Source: Microbacterium sulfonylureivorans (GTDB lineage Bacteria > Actinomycetota > Actinomycetes > Actinomycetales > Microbacteriaceae). Taken from it: a stretch of 64,000 bases of DNA. Where the stretch lies: assembly GCF_003999995.1 (NCBI RefSeq), contig NZ_RJAD01000002.1:744001-808000 (forward strand), given 5' to 3'. A model generated the notes under the pieces. The model was not told where the DNA came from, did not search any database, and saw only the letters and a program-made list of their open reading frames with translations. This document shows, one piece after another, positions 36,686 to 45,573 of this stretch; positions within the stretch are counted from its first letter, which is position 1; each line of letters starts with the position of its first letter. Position numbers and translations under genes: made by a program.

Positions 36686-39208
36686 ATGAATCTTCGGAGC
36701 ACATCCGCACGCACACTGGCAGCCGGCGGCCTCGCCGGCGCCCTGATCCTCGGCATGGTGCAGCCCGCCACGGCGCACGGCACCGGCGGCGACGAGCGTC
36801 CACAGCTCGAAGCGCTGGACCGCGGGCTCGTCGCGGTGTCGACGGCCGATGGGGTCTTCCTCAGCTGGCGCCTGCTCGCGCCCGAGGCCGGACCCGCCAC
36901 CGACACAGGCCTGAGCGGCCCCGCGTTCGCGGTCTTCCGCGACGGCGAGCGCATCGCGACGGTCGAGGACAGCACGAACTTCGCCGATCCCGACGGGACC
37001 GCGGCATCCGTCTACTCCGTCGCGCCGGCGTGGCACGACGTCGTCGGCGATGCGTCTGCCGAGGTGTCGGCGTGGACGAGCGGATACTACGACCTGCCGC
37101 TGCAGAGGCCCGCCGACGGCGTCACGCCGGTCGGCGAGGCGTTCACCTACTCGGCGAACGACGCCGCGGTGGCCGACGTCGACGGCGACGGCGCGTACGA
37201 ATTCGTCGTGAAGTGGGACCCCTCGAACTCGAAGGACGTGTCGCAGAAGGGCTACACCGGCACCGTCTACCTCGACACGTACGAGCTCGACGGCACGCTC
37301 CTCAACCGCATCGACCTCGGGAAGAACATCCGGGCCGGCGCGCACTACACGCAGTTCATGGTCTACGACTTCGACGGCGACGGCCGGTCCGAGACGATGC
37401 TGAAGACCGCGCCCGGCACGAAGTCGATCACCTACGGACCCGACGGCTCCCCCACGGCCGAGCGCTTCGTCACCATGCCGCAGGCCGACCTCGACGCCGG
37501 CTACGCCCACACCGACGACTACCGCCTCAGCGCGGCCGGGTATCGCGCCCACCTCGTCGAGATGTTCCAGGGGTGGTCGGAGCATCCCGAGGTCGTGGCG
37601 GGCACCTGGCCCGCCACGCTCGAGGAGGCGTGGGGCATCCCGGTGACGCACGAGTACCCCCTGTCGGAGGCCGCCGCGACCGAGCTGACGGACTACTTCA
37701 TCTCGACGTACGCCCCGGCGCGCAGCGCCCGCAACGACCTCACGACGTTCGAGGGGTTCATCGTCGACGGTCCCGAGTACCTCACGGTGTTCGACTCGGC
37801 CACCGGCGAGGAGCTCGAGACCGTCGCCTACGAGCCCGGTCGCGGCGACGACGGCCTGCTGTGGGGCGACTACGCCATGGCGCGCATCGAGCCGGGGAAC
37901 CGCGTCGACCGCTTCCTCGCGGGCGTCGCGTACCTCGACGGCACGCACCCGTCGGCGATCTTCGCCCGCGGCTACTACACGCGCTCGACCGTGGCGGCGT
38001 ACGACTGGGACGGCGAGCACCTCGCCCAGCGCTGGTTCGTCGACAGCGGCCACGTGCCCATGGCCAATCCCTTCAACGACGGCCCGCACGGCCGCGACGG
38101 CTCCGACCCCGAGTACGGCACCCTCACGACGCAGGGATTCCACTCGCTCAGTGCGGCCGACGTCGACGGCGACGGCAGGCACGAGATCGTCTACGGCTCG
38201 GCGACGCTCGACGATGACGGCGGTCTGCTGTACAGCTCGTTCGACACGCTTCCCGAGGGCAGCGCGGCGCCAGGCGAAGAGGTGCGCCTCGGCCACGGCG
38301 ACGCGATGCACGTGACCGACATCGACCCGAGCCGCCCCGGGCTCGAGATCTGGACCGCGCACGAGGGTGCGACGTACGCCCCCTACGGGTCGGCGATGAG
38401 GGATGCCGCGACCGGCGACGTGCTGTTCGGCTCGTACTCCGGCCGTGACACGGGTCGCAGCATGATCGGCGACGTCCGCAGCGACGTCGCGGGCATCGAG
38501 GTGTGGGCCAGCATGCCCAACGGCACGGAGGGCTCGGGCGTGCTCAGCGCGACCGGCGCGTCGGTCGCCCCGACGAGCCCGGGGACGAACCAGTCGATCC
38601 GCTGGAGCGCCGACCTCACCACGCAGATCGTCAACGGTGCGCTCGAGGTCACCCCGACGATCGACGACTGGACTCGAGGCACCCTGGTCACGGCGACCGG
38701 CACCCGCACGAACAACGGCACCAAGGGCAACCCGTCGCTGGTGGCCGATGTGCTGGGCGACTGGCGCGAGGAGCTGCTCGTGCGGACGGCGGACTCGTCG
38801 GCGCTGCGCATCTTCACCAGCACCGAAGTGACGGGGCACAAGCTCACGACGCTCATGCACGACGTGCAGTACCGAGCCGAGGCCGCGCGCCAGAACACGA
38901 CGTACAACCAGCCGTCGTACACGGGGTACTACCTCGCGAGCGACATGGACTTCGCGAATGTGCCGCTGCAGACGACTGCGGCGGAGCCGAAGAAGCCCGC
39001 CTTCGTCGACCTGCCGGGCGTGAAGTTCGACATCGTGATCGTGCCGAACGACAGGCGGTTCGACTACTACCTCGACGGCGAGAAGGCGAAGGCGGGCATC
39101 CAGCGCGTCGGCCGCGGGGCCGAGGTGACGGTCACCGCCGTGCCGAAGCCGTACGTCGCGATCGAGTCGGGCGCGAAGAGCACCTGGACGAAGGACTACC
39201 GGGGCTGA
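36686..39208 (+). CDS. Secreted rhamnogalacturonan lyase, polysaccharide lyase family 11
   Basis: An 840-residue exported enzyme that should cleave the rhamnogalacturonan I backbone of pectin by beta-elimination. After a signal peptide (about 1-30, ending ATAHG) come the fibronectin-like N-terminal part (ALDRGLVAVSTADGVFLSWRLL) and the eight-bladed propeller with calcium-binding DVDGDG repeats (near 167, 231 and 494), plus the family phrase MLKTAPGT. A C-terminal module of about 75 residues (from VDLPGVKFD) follows the usual catalytic core. No transporter or regulator gene is next to it. GGGAGAG precedes ATG 36686. Confidence 0.9.
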   Translation: MNLRSTSARTLAAGGLAGALILGMVQPATAHGTGGDERPQLEALDRGLVAVSTADGVFLSWRLLAPEAGPATDTGLSGPAFAVFRDGERIATVEDSTNFADPDGTAASVYSVAPAWHDVVGDASAEVSAWTSGYYDLPLQRPADGVTPVGEAFTYSANDAAVADVDGDGAYEFVVKWDPSNSKDVSQKGYTGTVYLDTYELDGTLLNRIDLGKNIRAGAHYTQFMVYDFDGDGRSETMLKTAPGTKSITYGPDGSPTAERFVTMPQADLDAGYAHTDDYRLSAAGYRAHLVEMFQGWSEHPEVVAGTWPATLEEAWGIPVTHEYPLSEAAATELTDYFISTYAPARSARNDLTTFEGFIVDGPEYLTVFDSATGEELETVAYEPGRGDDGLLWGDYAMARIEPGNRVDRFLAGVAYLDGTHPSAIFARGYYTRSTVAAYDWDGEHLAQRWFVDSGHVPMANPFNDGPHGRDGSDPEYGTLTTQGFHSLSAADVDGDGRHEIVYGSATLDDDGGLLYSSFDTLPEGSAAPGEEVRLGHGDAMHVTDIDPSRPGLEIWTAHEGATYAPYGSAMRDAATGDVLFGSYSGRDTGRSMIGDVRSDVAGIEVWASMPNGTEGSGVLSATGASVAPTSPGTNQSIRWSADLTTQIVNGALEVTPTIDDWTRGTLVTATGTRTNNGTKGNPSLVADVLGDWREELLVRTADSSALRIFTSTEVTGHKLTTLMHDVQYRAEAARQNTTYNQPSYTGYYLASDMDFANVPLQTTAAEPKKPAFVDLPGVKFDIVIVPNDRRFDYYLDGEKAKAGIQRVGRGAEVTVTAVPKPYVAIESGAKSTWTKDYRG

Positions 39209-39225
39209 TCCCCTCGCAGAGCGGT

Positions 39226-39262
39226 GAGCGGATGCCGCGGCGCGAGGTCGCGGCATCCGCTC
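39226..39262 (+). terminator. Terminator after the lyase gene
   Basis: A perfect 14-bp stem (39226-39239 with 39249-39262) around a 9-base loop, 17 bp after the stop. Each arm contains GGATGCC. The next gene's -10 (TAGGCT, 39267) follows directly. Confidence 0.75.
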
Positions 39263-39266
39263 GCCG

Positions 39267-39272
39267 TAGGCT
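39267..39272 (+). promoter_or_regulatory. -10 element TAGGCT, leaderless start of the amidotransferase
   Basis: TAGGCT ends 6 bases before GTG 39279. Confidence 0.6.
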
Positions 39273-39278
39273 TGGGGG

Positions 39279-40010
39279 GTGAAGCCGTTCGTCCTCCTCG
39301 CCACGCGGGCCGAAGACGTGCCCGCCGACGAAGAGTACGCGCTGTTCCTGCGGTACACCGGGCTCGGCGAACGGGATCTTGTCCGCGTCCGGCTCGAGGC
39401 GGGGCCGATGCCCCGGTTCGATCTCGACGAGCTGTCGGGCATCTTCGTGGGTGGCGGTCCGTTCAACGCGTCCGACCCGGCCGAGAGGAAGTCGGCCGTG
39501 CAGCACCGGGTCGAGGCGGAGTTCCAGACCCTCCTCGACGACGTCGTCGCCCGCGACTTCCCGTTCCTCGGAGCCTGCTACGGCATCGGCACGCTGGGCG
39601 TGCACCAGGGCGCGGTCATCGACCGCACCTACACCGAGCCGATCAGCGTGGTGCCGGTCACGCTGACCGAGGCCGGGGCATCCGATCCCCTCCTCGACGG
39701 GCTGCCGGGCGAGTTCGGTGCGTTCGTCGGGCACAAGGAGGCCATCAGCGCCCTCCCCGCCTCGGCGACGCTCCTGGCGTCGTCGCCCGACTGTCCGGTG
39801 CAGATGTTCCGGGTCGGCGAGAACGTGTACGCGACGCAGTTCCATCCCGAGCTCGACGTCGGCGGCATCACCACGCGCATCCACGCCTACGCCGGCTACG
39901 GCTACTTCGCCGCAGACGAGCTCGAGCTCACTCTGGCGGCCGTGCGTCGCGCGTCGGTGTCTCACCCCAGCCGGATGCTGCGCACCTTCGTCGAGCGCTA
40001 CTCGCGGTAG
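39279..40010 (+). CDS. Class I glutamine amidotransferase-like protein
   Basis: A 243-residue stand-alone GATase1 domain resembling GuaA-type amidotransferases. It has the nucleophile elbow FLGACYGIGTLG with the catalytic Cys, and QFHPELD with the His (the usual Glu partner is within this stretch). Proteins annotated as GMP synthase (glutamine-hydrolysing) paralogues look like this, but no synthetase domain is present, so the acceptor reaction is unknown. GTG start is leaderless. Confidence 0.85.
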   Translation: MKPFVLLATRAEDVPADEEYALFLRYTGLGERDLVRVRLEAGPMPRFDLDELSGIFVGGGPFNASDPAERKSAVQHRVEAEFQTLLDDVVARDFPFLGACYGIGTLGVHQGAVIDRTYTEPISVVPVTLTEAGASDPLLDGLPGEFGAFVGHKEAISALPASATLLASSPDCPVQMFRVGENVYATQFHPELDVGGITTRIHAYAGYGYFAADELELTLAAVRRASVSHPSRMLRTFVERYSR

Positions 40011-40030
40011 GGGCTCCCCCGCCGCCCGGT

Positions 40031-40783
40031 TCAGTCGCCCGCTCTGGGCGGAGGCGGCTGCTCCCCCGGCTGCCGCGGCCGCGGAATCGCCTGCGCGACG
40101 ATGACGCGGGCGACGGATGCCTCGCCCGCCGCCTCTTCGCCGGCGAGGCCCGGGCCGAGGCCGAGGTCGACGAGCACGACGTCGCCGGCGAGTTCTGGCC
40201 CGCGCCCGGTGACCAGCCCCGCCTTGACGGCGCCGAACGTCACGGTGACGGCGGCAGGGAGCACGACGTCGTCGGCAGCGCCCGTGTCGGGGTGGAGGCC
40301 GCTCGGCAGGTCGACGGCGATGGTGCGGGGCATCCCGTCACGCAGCAGCGGGAGCAGCCACGACACCACCTCGCGTGCGGGGCCGCGCAGCGACGACTCG
40401 GGCGAAGTGCCGATGCCGAGGATCCCGTCGAGGACGACCGTGTAGTCAGATGCTTCGGCCACCGCCGTCGCCAGATCGACGACGCGGGCTCCGGCCCGAC
40501 GCGCGGCGCCGAGCGCGAGCTCGTGCACGCGGGTGCCGACGGCGAGGACGTCGACCGTGGCGACGGCGGTGAGCTCGGCTGCGGCGTAGAGCGCGTCTCC
40601 GCCGTTGTCGCCGCTGCCGGCGAGGACGAGGATGCGAGGCGACGAGGCATCCTGGACCCGTTCGCGCACGACGGCGGCGAGGGCGGATGCCGCACGTCGC
40701 ATGAGCGGCTCGCCGGCGTCGAGGAGCGGATGCTCGGCGGCGCGCACCTGCTCCGCCGTGTAGGTCTGAACGAGCGGCGCCAT
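40031..40783 (-). CDS. nnrE: NAD(P)H-hydrate epimerase (NnrE/YjeF N-terminal domain)
   Basis: Epimerises damaged NAD(P)HX so that a dehydratase can repair it. The 250-residue protein has the YjeF_N features VLAGSGDNGGDALYAA, VLDGILGIGTSPESSLRGPA, AVDLPSGLHPDTG and VTFGAVKAGL. The fused C-terminal dehydratase domain found in many homologues is missing, and the C-terminus is instead a Pro-rich tail. It starts 3 bp after the YihY gene, so they form one transcript. Confidence 0.9.
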   Translation of the reverse strand: MAPLVQTYTAEQVRAAEHPLLDAGEPLMRRAASALAAVVRERVQDASSPRILVLAGSGDNGGDALYAAAELTAVATVDVLAVGTRVHELALGAARRAGARVVDLATAVAEASDYTVVLDGILGIGTSPESSLRGPAREVVSWLLPLLRDGMPRTIAVDLPSGLHPDTGAADDVVLPAAVTVTFGAVKAGLVTGRGPELAGDVVLVDLGLGPGLAGEEAAGEASVARVIVAQAIPRPRQPGEQPPPPRAGD

Positions 40784-40786
40784 GGG

Positions 40787-41803
40787 TCAGGCCTCCTCGG
40801 GCTTCCCGCCACGCCGCGCCTTCTCGGCGGCCTCGTTCGCGAGTTGGAGCTCCTCCGACGCGACGCGCACGGCGTCTTCTGCACGCTTCACGCGTCGGGC
40901 CTCGAAGGTCGGGGCGCCGAACCGCTCGCGCACGCGGTCCTTGTCTTCGGCCACACCGACGATGATCCAGGTCGACGCGATCAGGATCACCTGCGCCGAG
41001 AGGTTGAACCACAGCAGCAGCGCGATGAGCGCCGCGAACGAGGCGAGCAGGGGGTTGGCGCCGGCACCGCGGACGAACAGCCCCGACAGCTGCTGCAGCA
41101 CGGTGAGTCCGATCCCGCCGATGAGCGAGCCGACGATGAGGGTGCGGGGTCGGGCCTTCACCCCGCTGAGCACCACGAATCCGAGGGCGATCACCAGCGC
41201 GTCGAGCACGAACACGGCGATCAGGGCGAGGCTGCGGGTGGCGAGGTCGGCGACGAACCCCTCGACCCCGAGCCAGTCCCCGACCCAGTCGATGAAGGTC
41301 GTCCCATAGAAGGTGACCGCGGCCGAGAGGATGAACCCGCCGCCGATGAGCGCCGCGAGCAGCAGGTTGCGCAGGATCACCCAGATCCAGAAGACGTCGT
41401 CGTGGATCTCGTCGGCGAGGGTCCGCAGGCCGGCGCGGAGCGAGCCGATGGCGCCGATCGCCGCTCCGACGAGGGCGACGAGCGAGACGATGCCGGTCAG
41501 CGTGAGGCCGGGAGGCGCCGTGATCTGGTCGACCTCGATCACGGCGTCGTCGCCGGTGCCGATCAGCCCCGGGATGGCGGCATCCACGGTATCGACCAGC
41601 GCCTGCCACGCCGCAGGGTTGTCCGCCAGCCACAGGGAGGCGAAAGAGAAGCCGAGAAGGACCGCCGCGAACACCGAGAAGAGGGCTCGGTAGGTGATGC
41701 TGTCGGCGAGCATGAATCCGCGCCGCTCCAGATAGTGGAACCACACGCGGACCGGCTTCAGGGACAGCGCCCACCCCGTTGCCTTCGCGATAAGGTCAGC
41801 CAT
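40787..41803 (-). CDS. YihY/BrkB-family membrane protein
   Basis: A 338-residue polytopic protein with about six membrane helices and the family start GFMLADSITYRALFSVFAAVLLGFSF, then ALIALLLWFNLSAQVILIASTWI. It ends in a charged cytoplasmic tail rich in Glu/Arg. Family members have no proven function despite old labels such as ribonuclease BN. TAGCCT ends 6 bases before the ATG, so it appears leaderless. Confidence 0.87.
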   Translation of the reverse strand: MADLIAKATGWALSLKPVRVWFHYLERRGFMLADSITYRALFSVFAAVLLGFSFASLWLADNPAAWQALVDTVDAAIPGLIGTGDDAVIEVDQITAPPGLTLTGIVSLVALVGAAIGAIGSLRAGLRTLADEIHDDVFWIWVILRNLLLAALIGGGFILSAAVTFYGTTFIDWVGDWLGVEGFVADLATRSLALIAVFVLDALVIALGFVVLSGVKARPRTLIVGSLIGGIGLTVLQQLSGLFVRGAGANPLLASFAALIALLLWFNLSAQVILIASTWIIVGVAEDKDRVRERFGAPTFEARRVKRAEDAVRVASEELQLANEAAEKARRGGKPEEA

Positions 41804-41809
41804 CCCGCC

Positions 41810-41815
41810 AGGCTA
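41810..41815 (-). promoter_or_regulatory. -10 element TAGCCT, leaderless start of the YihY gene
   Basis: On the minus strand TAGCCT ends 6 bases before ATG 41803. Confidence 0.55.
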
Positions 41816-41875
41816 TCCAGTCGCCGCCTCTCGTCGCCGGGCGTTGACATCGAGAGGGGAACAGTCCACTGTGCG

Positions 41876-43114
41876 TCAGCCGGCCTGTCCGAGCTCGCCG
41901 TAGATCGAGAAGATCGGCATGTAGAGCGAGATGACCATGCCGCCGATGATGATGCCGATTCCGACGATGAGGATCGGCTCGATCGATGCGGTGAGCTGCG
42001 ACGTCGCCGCCTCGACCTCGTTCTCGTAGAACTCGGCGATGCTCTTGAGCATGTCTGCCAGAGTTCCCGACTCCTCGCCGACGGCGATCATCTGCGCGAC
42101 CATCGGCGGGAAGACCTCTGCCTTGGAGAGCGGACCGGAGAACGACTTCCCCTGCGTGACCGACTCCTGGATCTCGCGAACCGCCTGCTCGATCTTCCAG
42201 TTGTTGGAGGCGGCACCCACGATCGACAGCGCCTGCACGAGAGGCACTCCCGCGTCCAGCATCATCGAGAGGCTGCGGGCGAACCGCGCCACGGCGATCT
42301 TCGTGGTCAGCGGCCCGACCACCGGAAGCTTGAGCCGCCACGGATCCACCACGCGGCGCACCTTCTCCTCCCGGCGATTGCGCACCCACCAGAGCCACCC
42401 GGCCGCGCCCACCGCGATCGCGATGGGGAGGATCCACAGCATGTTGTTCGACAGTGTCACGAGGATCTGGGTCGGGAGGGGCAGCGCCGACCCGAGGTTG
42501 GTGAACATGCCCTCGAAGATCGGCACGACGAACGTCACCATCGCCACCACGCCGAGTATGGCGATCACGAAGACGATGATCGGATAGGTCGTCGCCGACT
42601 TGATCTTGCCCTGCAGCTCGGCCTCGCCCTGATAGGTCTCGGCGATGGTCGACAGGGATTCGCCGAGGAAGCCGCCGGACTCGCCGACGCGGATCATGCT
42701 GACCATGAGCGGCGGGAAGACGTCGGGGTGCGCGGCGAGTGCGAGCGAGAACGACGATCCGGACTCCACGGCGGCGCGCACGCTGAGGAGCGCGCTCTGC
42801 AGCCGCTTGTCCTCCGCCTGCTCGACCAGGATCGACAGCGTGCGCATGAGCGGGAGCCCCGCGTTGATGAGGCCCGCCATCTGCTTCGAGAAGACCGCCA
42901 GCGTGCCGACCTTGACGCGCCTCTCGAAGCCGGGAATCGAGACGTCCCGATTGAGGCCCGTCTTCGAGGTGAGCTTCACCTCGAGCGGTGTGAGTCCCTG
43001 TGCGCGCAGCTTCGCCGTCACACCCGTCGCGCCCGAGGCCTCGAGTGTTCCCTTGACGATGCCGCCGCCGGTCGCGTCGATCGCGCGGTACGTGTACTCC
43101 TCGACGAGCGCCAT
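41876..43114 (-). CDS. pilC: Type IV pilus platform protein PilC (locus 1)
   Basis: The 412-residue inner-membrane platform on which the motor ATPases act. Two T2SS-F domains are visible (about 70-195 and 275-395), each with PLMRTLSIL/PLVQALSIV, GESGGFLGESLS/GEESGTLADML and following helices, with three membrane helices in total. The start MALVEEYTYRAID at 43114 overlaps the pilT stop by one base (TGATG). It is the last gene of the first pilus operon and has a close paralogue at 52570. Confidence 0.93.
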   Translation of the reverse strand: MALVEEYTYRAIDATGGGIVKGTLEASGATGVTAKLRAQGLTPLEVKLTSKTGLNRDVSIPGFERRVKVGTLAVFSKQMAGLINAGLPLMRTLSILVEQAEDKRLQSALLSVRAAVESGSSFSLALAAHPDVFPPLMVSMIRVGESGGFLGESLSTIAETYQGEAELQGKIKSATTYPIIVFVIAILGVVAMVTFVVPIFEGMFTNLGSALPLPTQILVTLSNNMLWILPIAIAVGAAGWLWWVRNRREEKVRRVVDPWRLKLPVVGPLTTKIAVARFARSLSMMLDAGVPLVQALSIVGAASNNWKIEQAVREIQESVTQGKSFSGPLSKAEVFPPMVAQMIAVGEESGTLADMLKSIAEFYENEVEAATSQLTASIEPILIVGIGIIIGGMVISLYMPIFSIYGELGQAG

Positions 43115-44253
43115 CAGTGCCCCCATCCGACCGGCTGGGCGTCGGCGTGCGCCGACCACGCATCGGCGTCGAGGTCACGTGGCCGCACGCGTACGCCGTC
43201 GAGCGACGCGGGGTCGGTCGCATAGCTCTTCGCGAGCGCCAGCGAGATCGACCCGTCCTCGACGAGTCTCTTCAGGTCCTGGTCGAGCGTGTGCATGCCC
43301 AGGCTCCCTCCCGCCTGCAGCATCGAGTAGATCTGACTGACCTGTCCCTCACGGATGAGGTTGGCGATGGCGGGCGTGTTCACGAGGACCTCGGTCGCGA
43401 TCACACGACCGTCCTCCTGCGCTCGCGGCAGAAGCGTCTGGCTGATGATCCCCTGCAGCGTGTCGCCGAGCTGCGTGCGCACCTGCGCCTGCTGATCGGG
43501 TGCGAACGCGTCGACGATGCGGTTGATCGACTTCGCCGCACTCTGGGTGTGGAGCGTGGAGAGCACCAGGTGACCCGTCTCGGCCGCGGAAAGGGCGGTG
43601 GAGATGGATGCCGGATCGCGGAGCTCTCCGATCAGGATGACGTCGGGGTCCTGCCGCAGGACCCGGCGCAGCGCCTCGGAGAACGAGGCCGTGTCGCTGC
43701 CGATCTCGCGCTGGTGGATGAGCGACCGCCGGCTGGTGTGCTGGAACTCGACCGGATCCTCGACGGTGACGATGTGCGCCGGGAGGGTGCGATTGACGAC
43801 GTCGATCATCGAGCTGAGCGTCGTGGACTTGCCGGAACCGGTCGGACCGGTCACGAGGACCAGCCCCCGCGGCCGCAGGACGAGCTCGCGCGCTGCGGCG
43901 GGAACCCCCAGCTCGTCCAGCGGGCGGATCTGGTCGGGGATGAAGCGCATCGCCACGGCGACATCGCCCAGCTGCCGGAAGACGTTGACGCGGAAGCGGG
44001 CGACGTTCGGCACCGTGTGGGAGAGGTCGACCTCGCCGTGGGTGCGGAACTCTTCCAGCTGGTCGCGCGACATGAGGCTGCCGACGGCCTCGTCGAGCCA
44101 CGCCGGCGACGTGGCCTCAGCCCAGCCGGGGATCGGGGTGAGATCACCGTCCACCCGCATGAGAGCGGGGAGTCGCGCCGTCAGGTGCACGTCGGACGCT
44201 CGCGAGCGCGCCGCGGTCGCGAGCATCGAGGTCAGGTCTTCGGATGCGGTCAT
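43114..44253 (-). CDS. pilT: Pilus retraction ATPase PilT (locus 1)
   Basis: A 379-residue hexameric ATPase for pilus depolymerisation. It has a PAS-like N-terminus (MLATAARSRASDVHLTARLPALMRVDGDL), the Walker A GPTGSGKST (Lys142), the Asp box VTVEDPVEFQH, Walker B VILIGELRDPAS and the His box STLHTQSA, and lacks the zinc Cys of PilB. GGAGG lies 6 bases before ATG 44253, one base after the pilO stop. PilT presence implies retractile pili, needed for twitching or DNA uptake. Confidence 0.92.
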   Translation of the reverse strand: MTASEDLTSMLATAARSRASDVHLTARLPALMRVDGDLTPIPGWAEATSPAWLDEAVGSLMSRDQLEEFRTHGEVDLSHTVPNVARFRVNVFRQLGDVAVAMRFIPDQIRPLDELGVPAAARELVLRPRGLVLVTGPTGSGKSTTLSSMIDVVNRTLPAHIVTVEDPVEFQHTSRRSLIHQREIGSDTASFSEALRRVLRQDPDVILIGELRDPASISTALSAAETGHLVLSTLHTQSAAKSINRIVDAFAPDQQAQVRTQLGDTLQGIISQTLLPRAQEDGRVIATEVLVNTPAIANLIREGQVSQIYSMLQAGGSLGMHTLDQDLKRLVEDGSISLALAKSYATDPASLDGVRVRPRDLDADAWSAHADAQPVGWGH

Positions 44254-44254
44254 G

Positions 44255-44938
44255 TCAGTCCTCCGTGCGGACGAGGGCGAGGGTGGTGACCGAGAGGGTG
44301 TCGCCCTCGAAGGCCGCGTCGATGGTTGCGAGCAGGCGAGGTCCGCGGCCGAGGGCGTCGATGAACGCACCCGCCGCATCGGCGTCGGCGACGGTCACGG
44401 TGATGGTGACGGGGATCTGCAGCTGCGGCGAGGCGGTGGGCTCGGTCTCCGGCGCAGGCTCGGCCGCGGCTGCGCCGTCGTCGGTGGCGGGCGCCTGACC
44501 GCTCGCGTCGTCGGCGGCCTCGCCTTCGGCGGCGGCGGGTTCGTCGGCGGGGGCGGCCTCCGCGTCGTCGCCGGCGAGGCCGGCGCGTGGTGTCCAGGGC
44601 TCGGGGTCGGCGGCTGAGACACTCTGGATCTCCGCTCCCGTCGCCCGTGCGGCGTCGACCACGATCTGCATGACGTCGTCGAGCTGGGGGGATGCCGCGA
44701 TCTGCCGCCGGAGTCCGGACACCTCTCCGGTCAGCGCCTCGATCTCGTCCTGGGCGCCGGTGAGCGTGGCGACGCGAACCTCGTACACCTCGTTGGTCTG
44801 GGCGACCGTGGCCGTGTCGCCGTCGATGGAGCGCGCCGAGCTCCACATCGGCAGGGCGATCATCGTCACACCGGCGACGAGCAGCGCCACCACGACGACG
44901 ACGCCGACCAGATTGATCATCTGACGGGGGATGTTCAC
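44255..44938 (-). CDS. pilO: PilO-like pilus alignment protein (locus 1)
   Basis: A 227-residue bitopic protein with a short cytoplasmic start, one membrane helix (about 8-30), a coiled coil (about 45-75: YEVRVATLTGAQDEIEALTGEV), an Ala/Glu/Pro-rich insertion (about 100-150) and a ferredoxin-like C-terminal fold. It fits PilO, which with PilM and PilN forms the inner-membrane alignment subcomplex. The GTG overlaps the pilN stop (GTGA). Sequence identity to characterised PilO is low; the call rests on order and topology. Confidence 0.75.
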   Translation of the reverse strand: MNIPRQMINLVGVVVVVALLVAGVTMIALPMWSSARSIDGDTATVAQTNEVYEVRVATLTGAQDEIEALTGEVSGLRRQIAASPQLDDVMQIVVDAARATGAEIQSVSAADPEPWTPRAGLAGDDAEAAPADEPAAAEGEAADDASGQAPATDDGAAAAEPAPETEPTASPQLQIPVTITVTVADADAAGAFIDALGRGPRLLATIDAAFEGDTLSVTTLALVRTED

Positions 44939-45573
44939 TCCGCCTCCTTGTAGGCGCCGGTGTAGACGGATTGGTCGAACACGACGCGCAGCTCGTAGGT
45001 GTAGCCGCCCTCGGCCGACTGAACCACCCAGCCGTCCGCCTCCATGACTCCGGCAAGCCCGCGGACCGCCCGCACGATGGGCACGACCTCCTGCGGACCT
45101 GCACTGGCGATCGTCACCGTGCCCGCCGCACCGATCTCCGCGGCGGGGTCCTCCCCTTGCGGCGCGCCGGCCGGCGCGAGGCTGAAGCCCGCGATCTCCG
45201 CTCCGCCCGGGAGCGTGGCGCCGATCGCGTCGACGAGACCGTCGAAGCGGAGGTCGGTCGCCATCGCCTCGCTGCGGAACGTGGTGAGCTCCGACTGCAG
45301 ATCGAGCTGCGCCTGGACGTCCGAGAGCTCGGCCATCTGCGAGAGGAGCTCCTGCGTTCGGAGGTTCTCGGCCAGAAGGCGCTGGGCGGCGGTGAGCTGC
45401 AGCCAGAACGCACCAGCCGTTGCGATCGCCACGACGGCGATCACGGCGACGAGCGCCGCGATCCATCGGCGGAGAAGCTTCACGCCGTCACGGCGCGCGG
45501 TCTCGGACGGCGGGATCAGGTTGACGAACGGCGTTCCCGCGATGAGGATCGCGGACGTCTTCGCGATCGCCAT
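44935..45573 (-). CDS. pilN: PilN-like pilus assembly protein (locus 1)
   Basis: A 212-residue bitopic protein. The N-terminus contains FVNLIPPSE, the conserved INLLP-like peptide by which PilN binds the groove of PilM, then a basic stretch, a membrane helix (about 37-58), a coiled coil and a C-terminal ferredoxin-like domain. The start ATG overlaps the pilM stop by one base, and its own stop overlaps the pilO GTG. The locus 2 paralogue (55726) keeps the same peptide as RINLMPRSE. Confidence 0.8.
   Translation of the reverse strand: MAIAKTSAILIAGTPFVNLIPPSETARRDGVKLLRRWIAALVAVIAVVAIATAGAFWLQLTAAQRLLAENLRTQELLSQMAELSDVQAQLDLQSELTTFRSEAMATDLRFDGLVDAIGATLPGGAEIAGFSLAPAGAPQGEDPAAEIGAAGTVTIASAGPQEVVPIVRAVRGLAGVMEADGWVVQSAEGGYTYELRVVFDQSVYTGAYKEAE

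Noticed and set aside
39224..43225. Plus-strand open frame of about 1333 codons
   Set aside because: It overlaps the amidotransferase in another frame and is antisense to nnrE, the YihY gene and pilC; its composition is low-complexity Arg/Glu/His typical of shadow frames.
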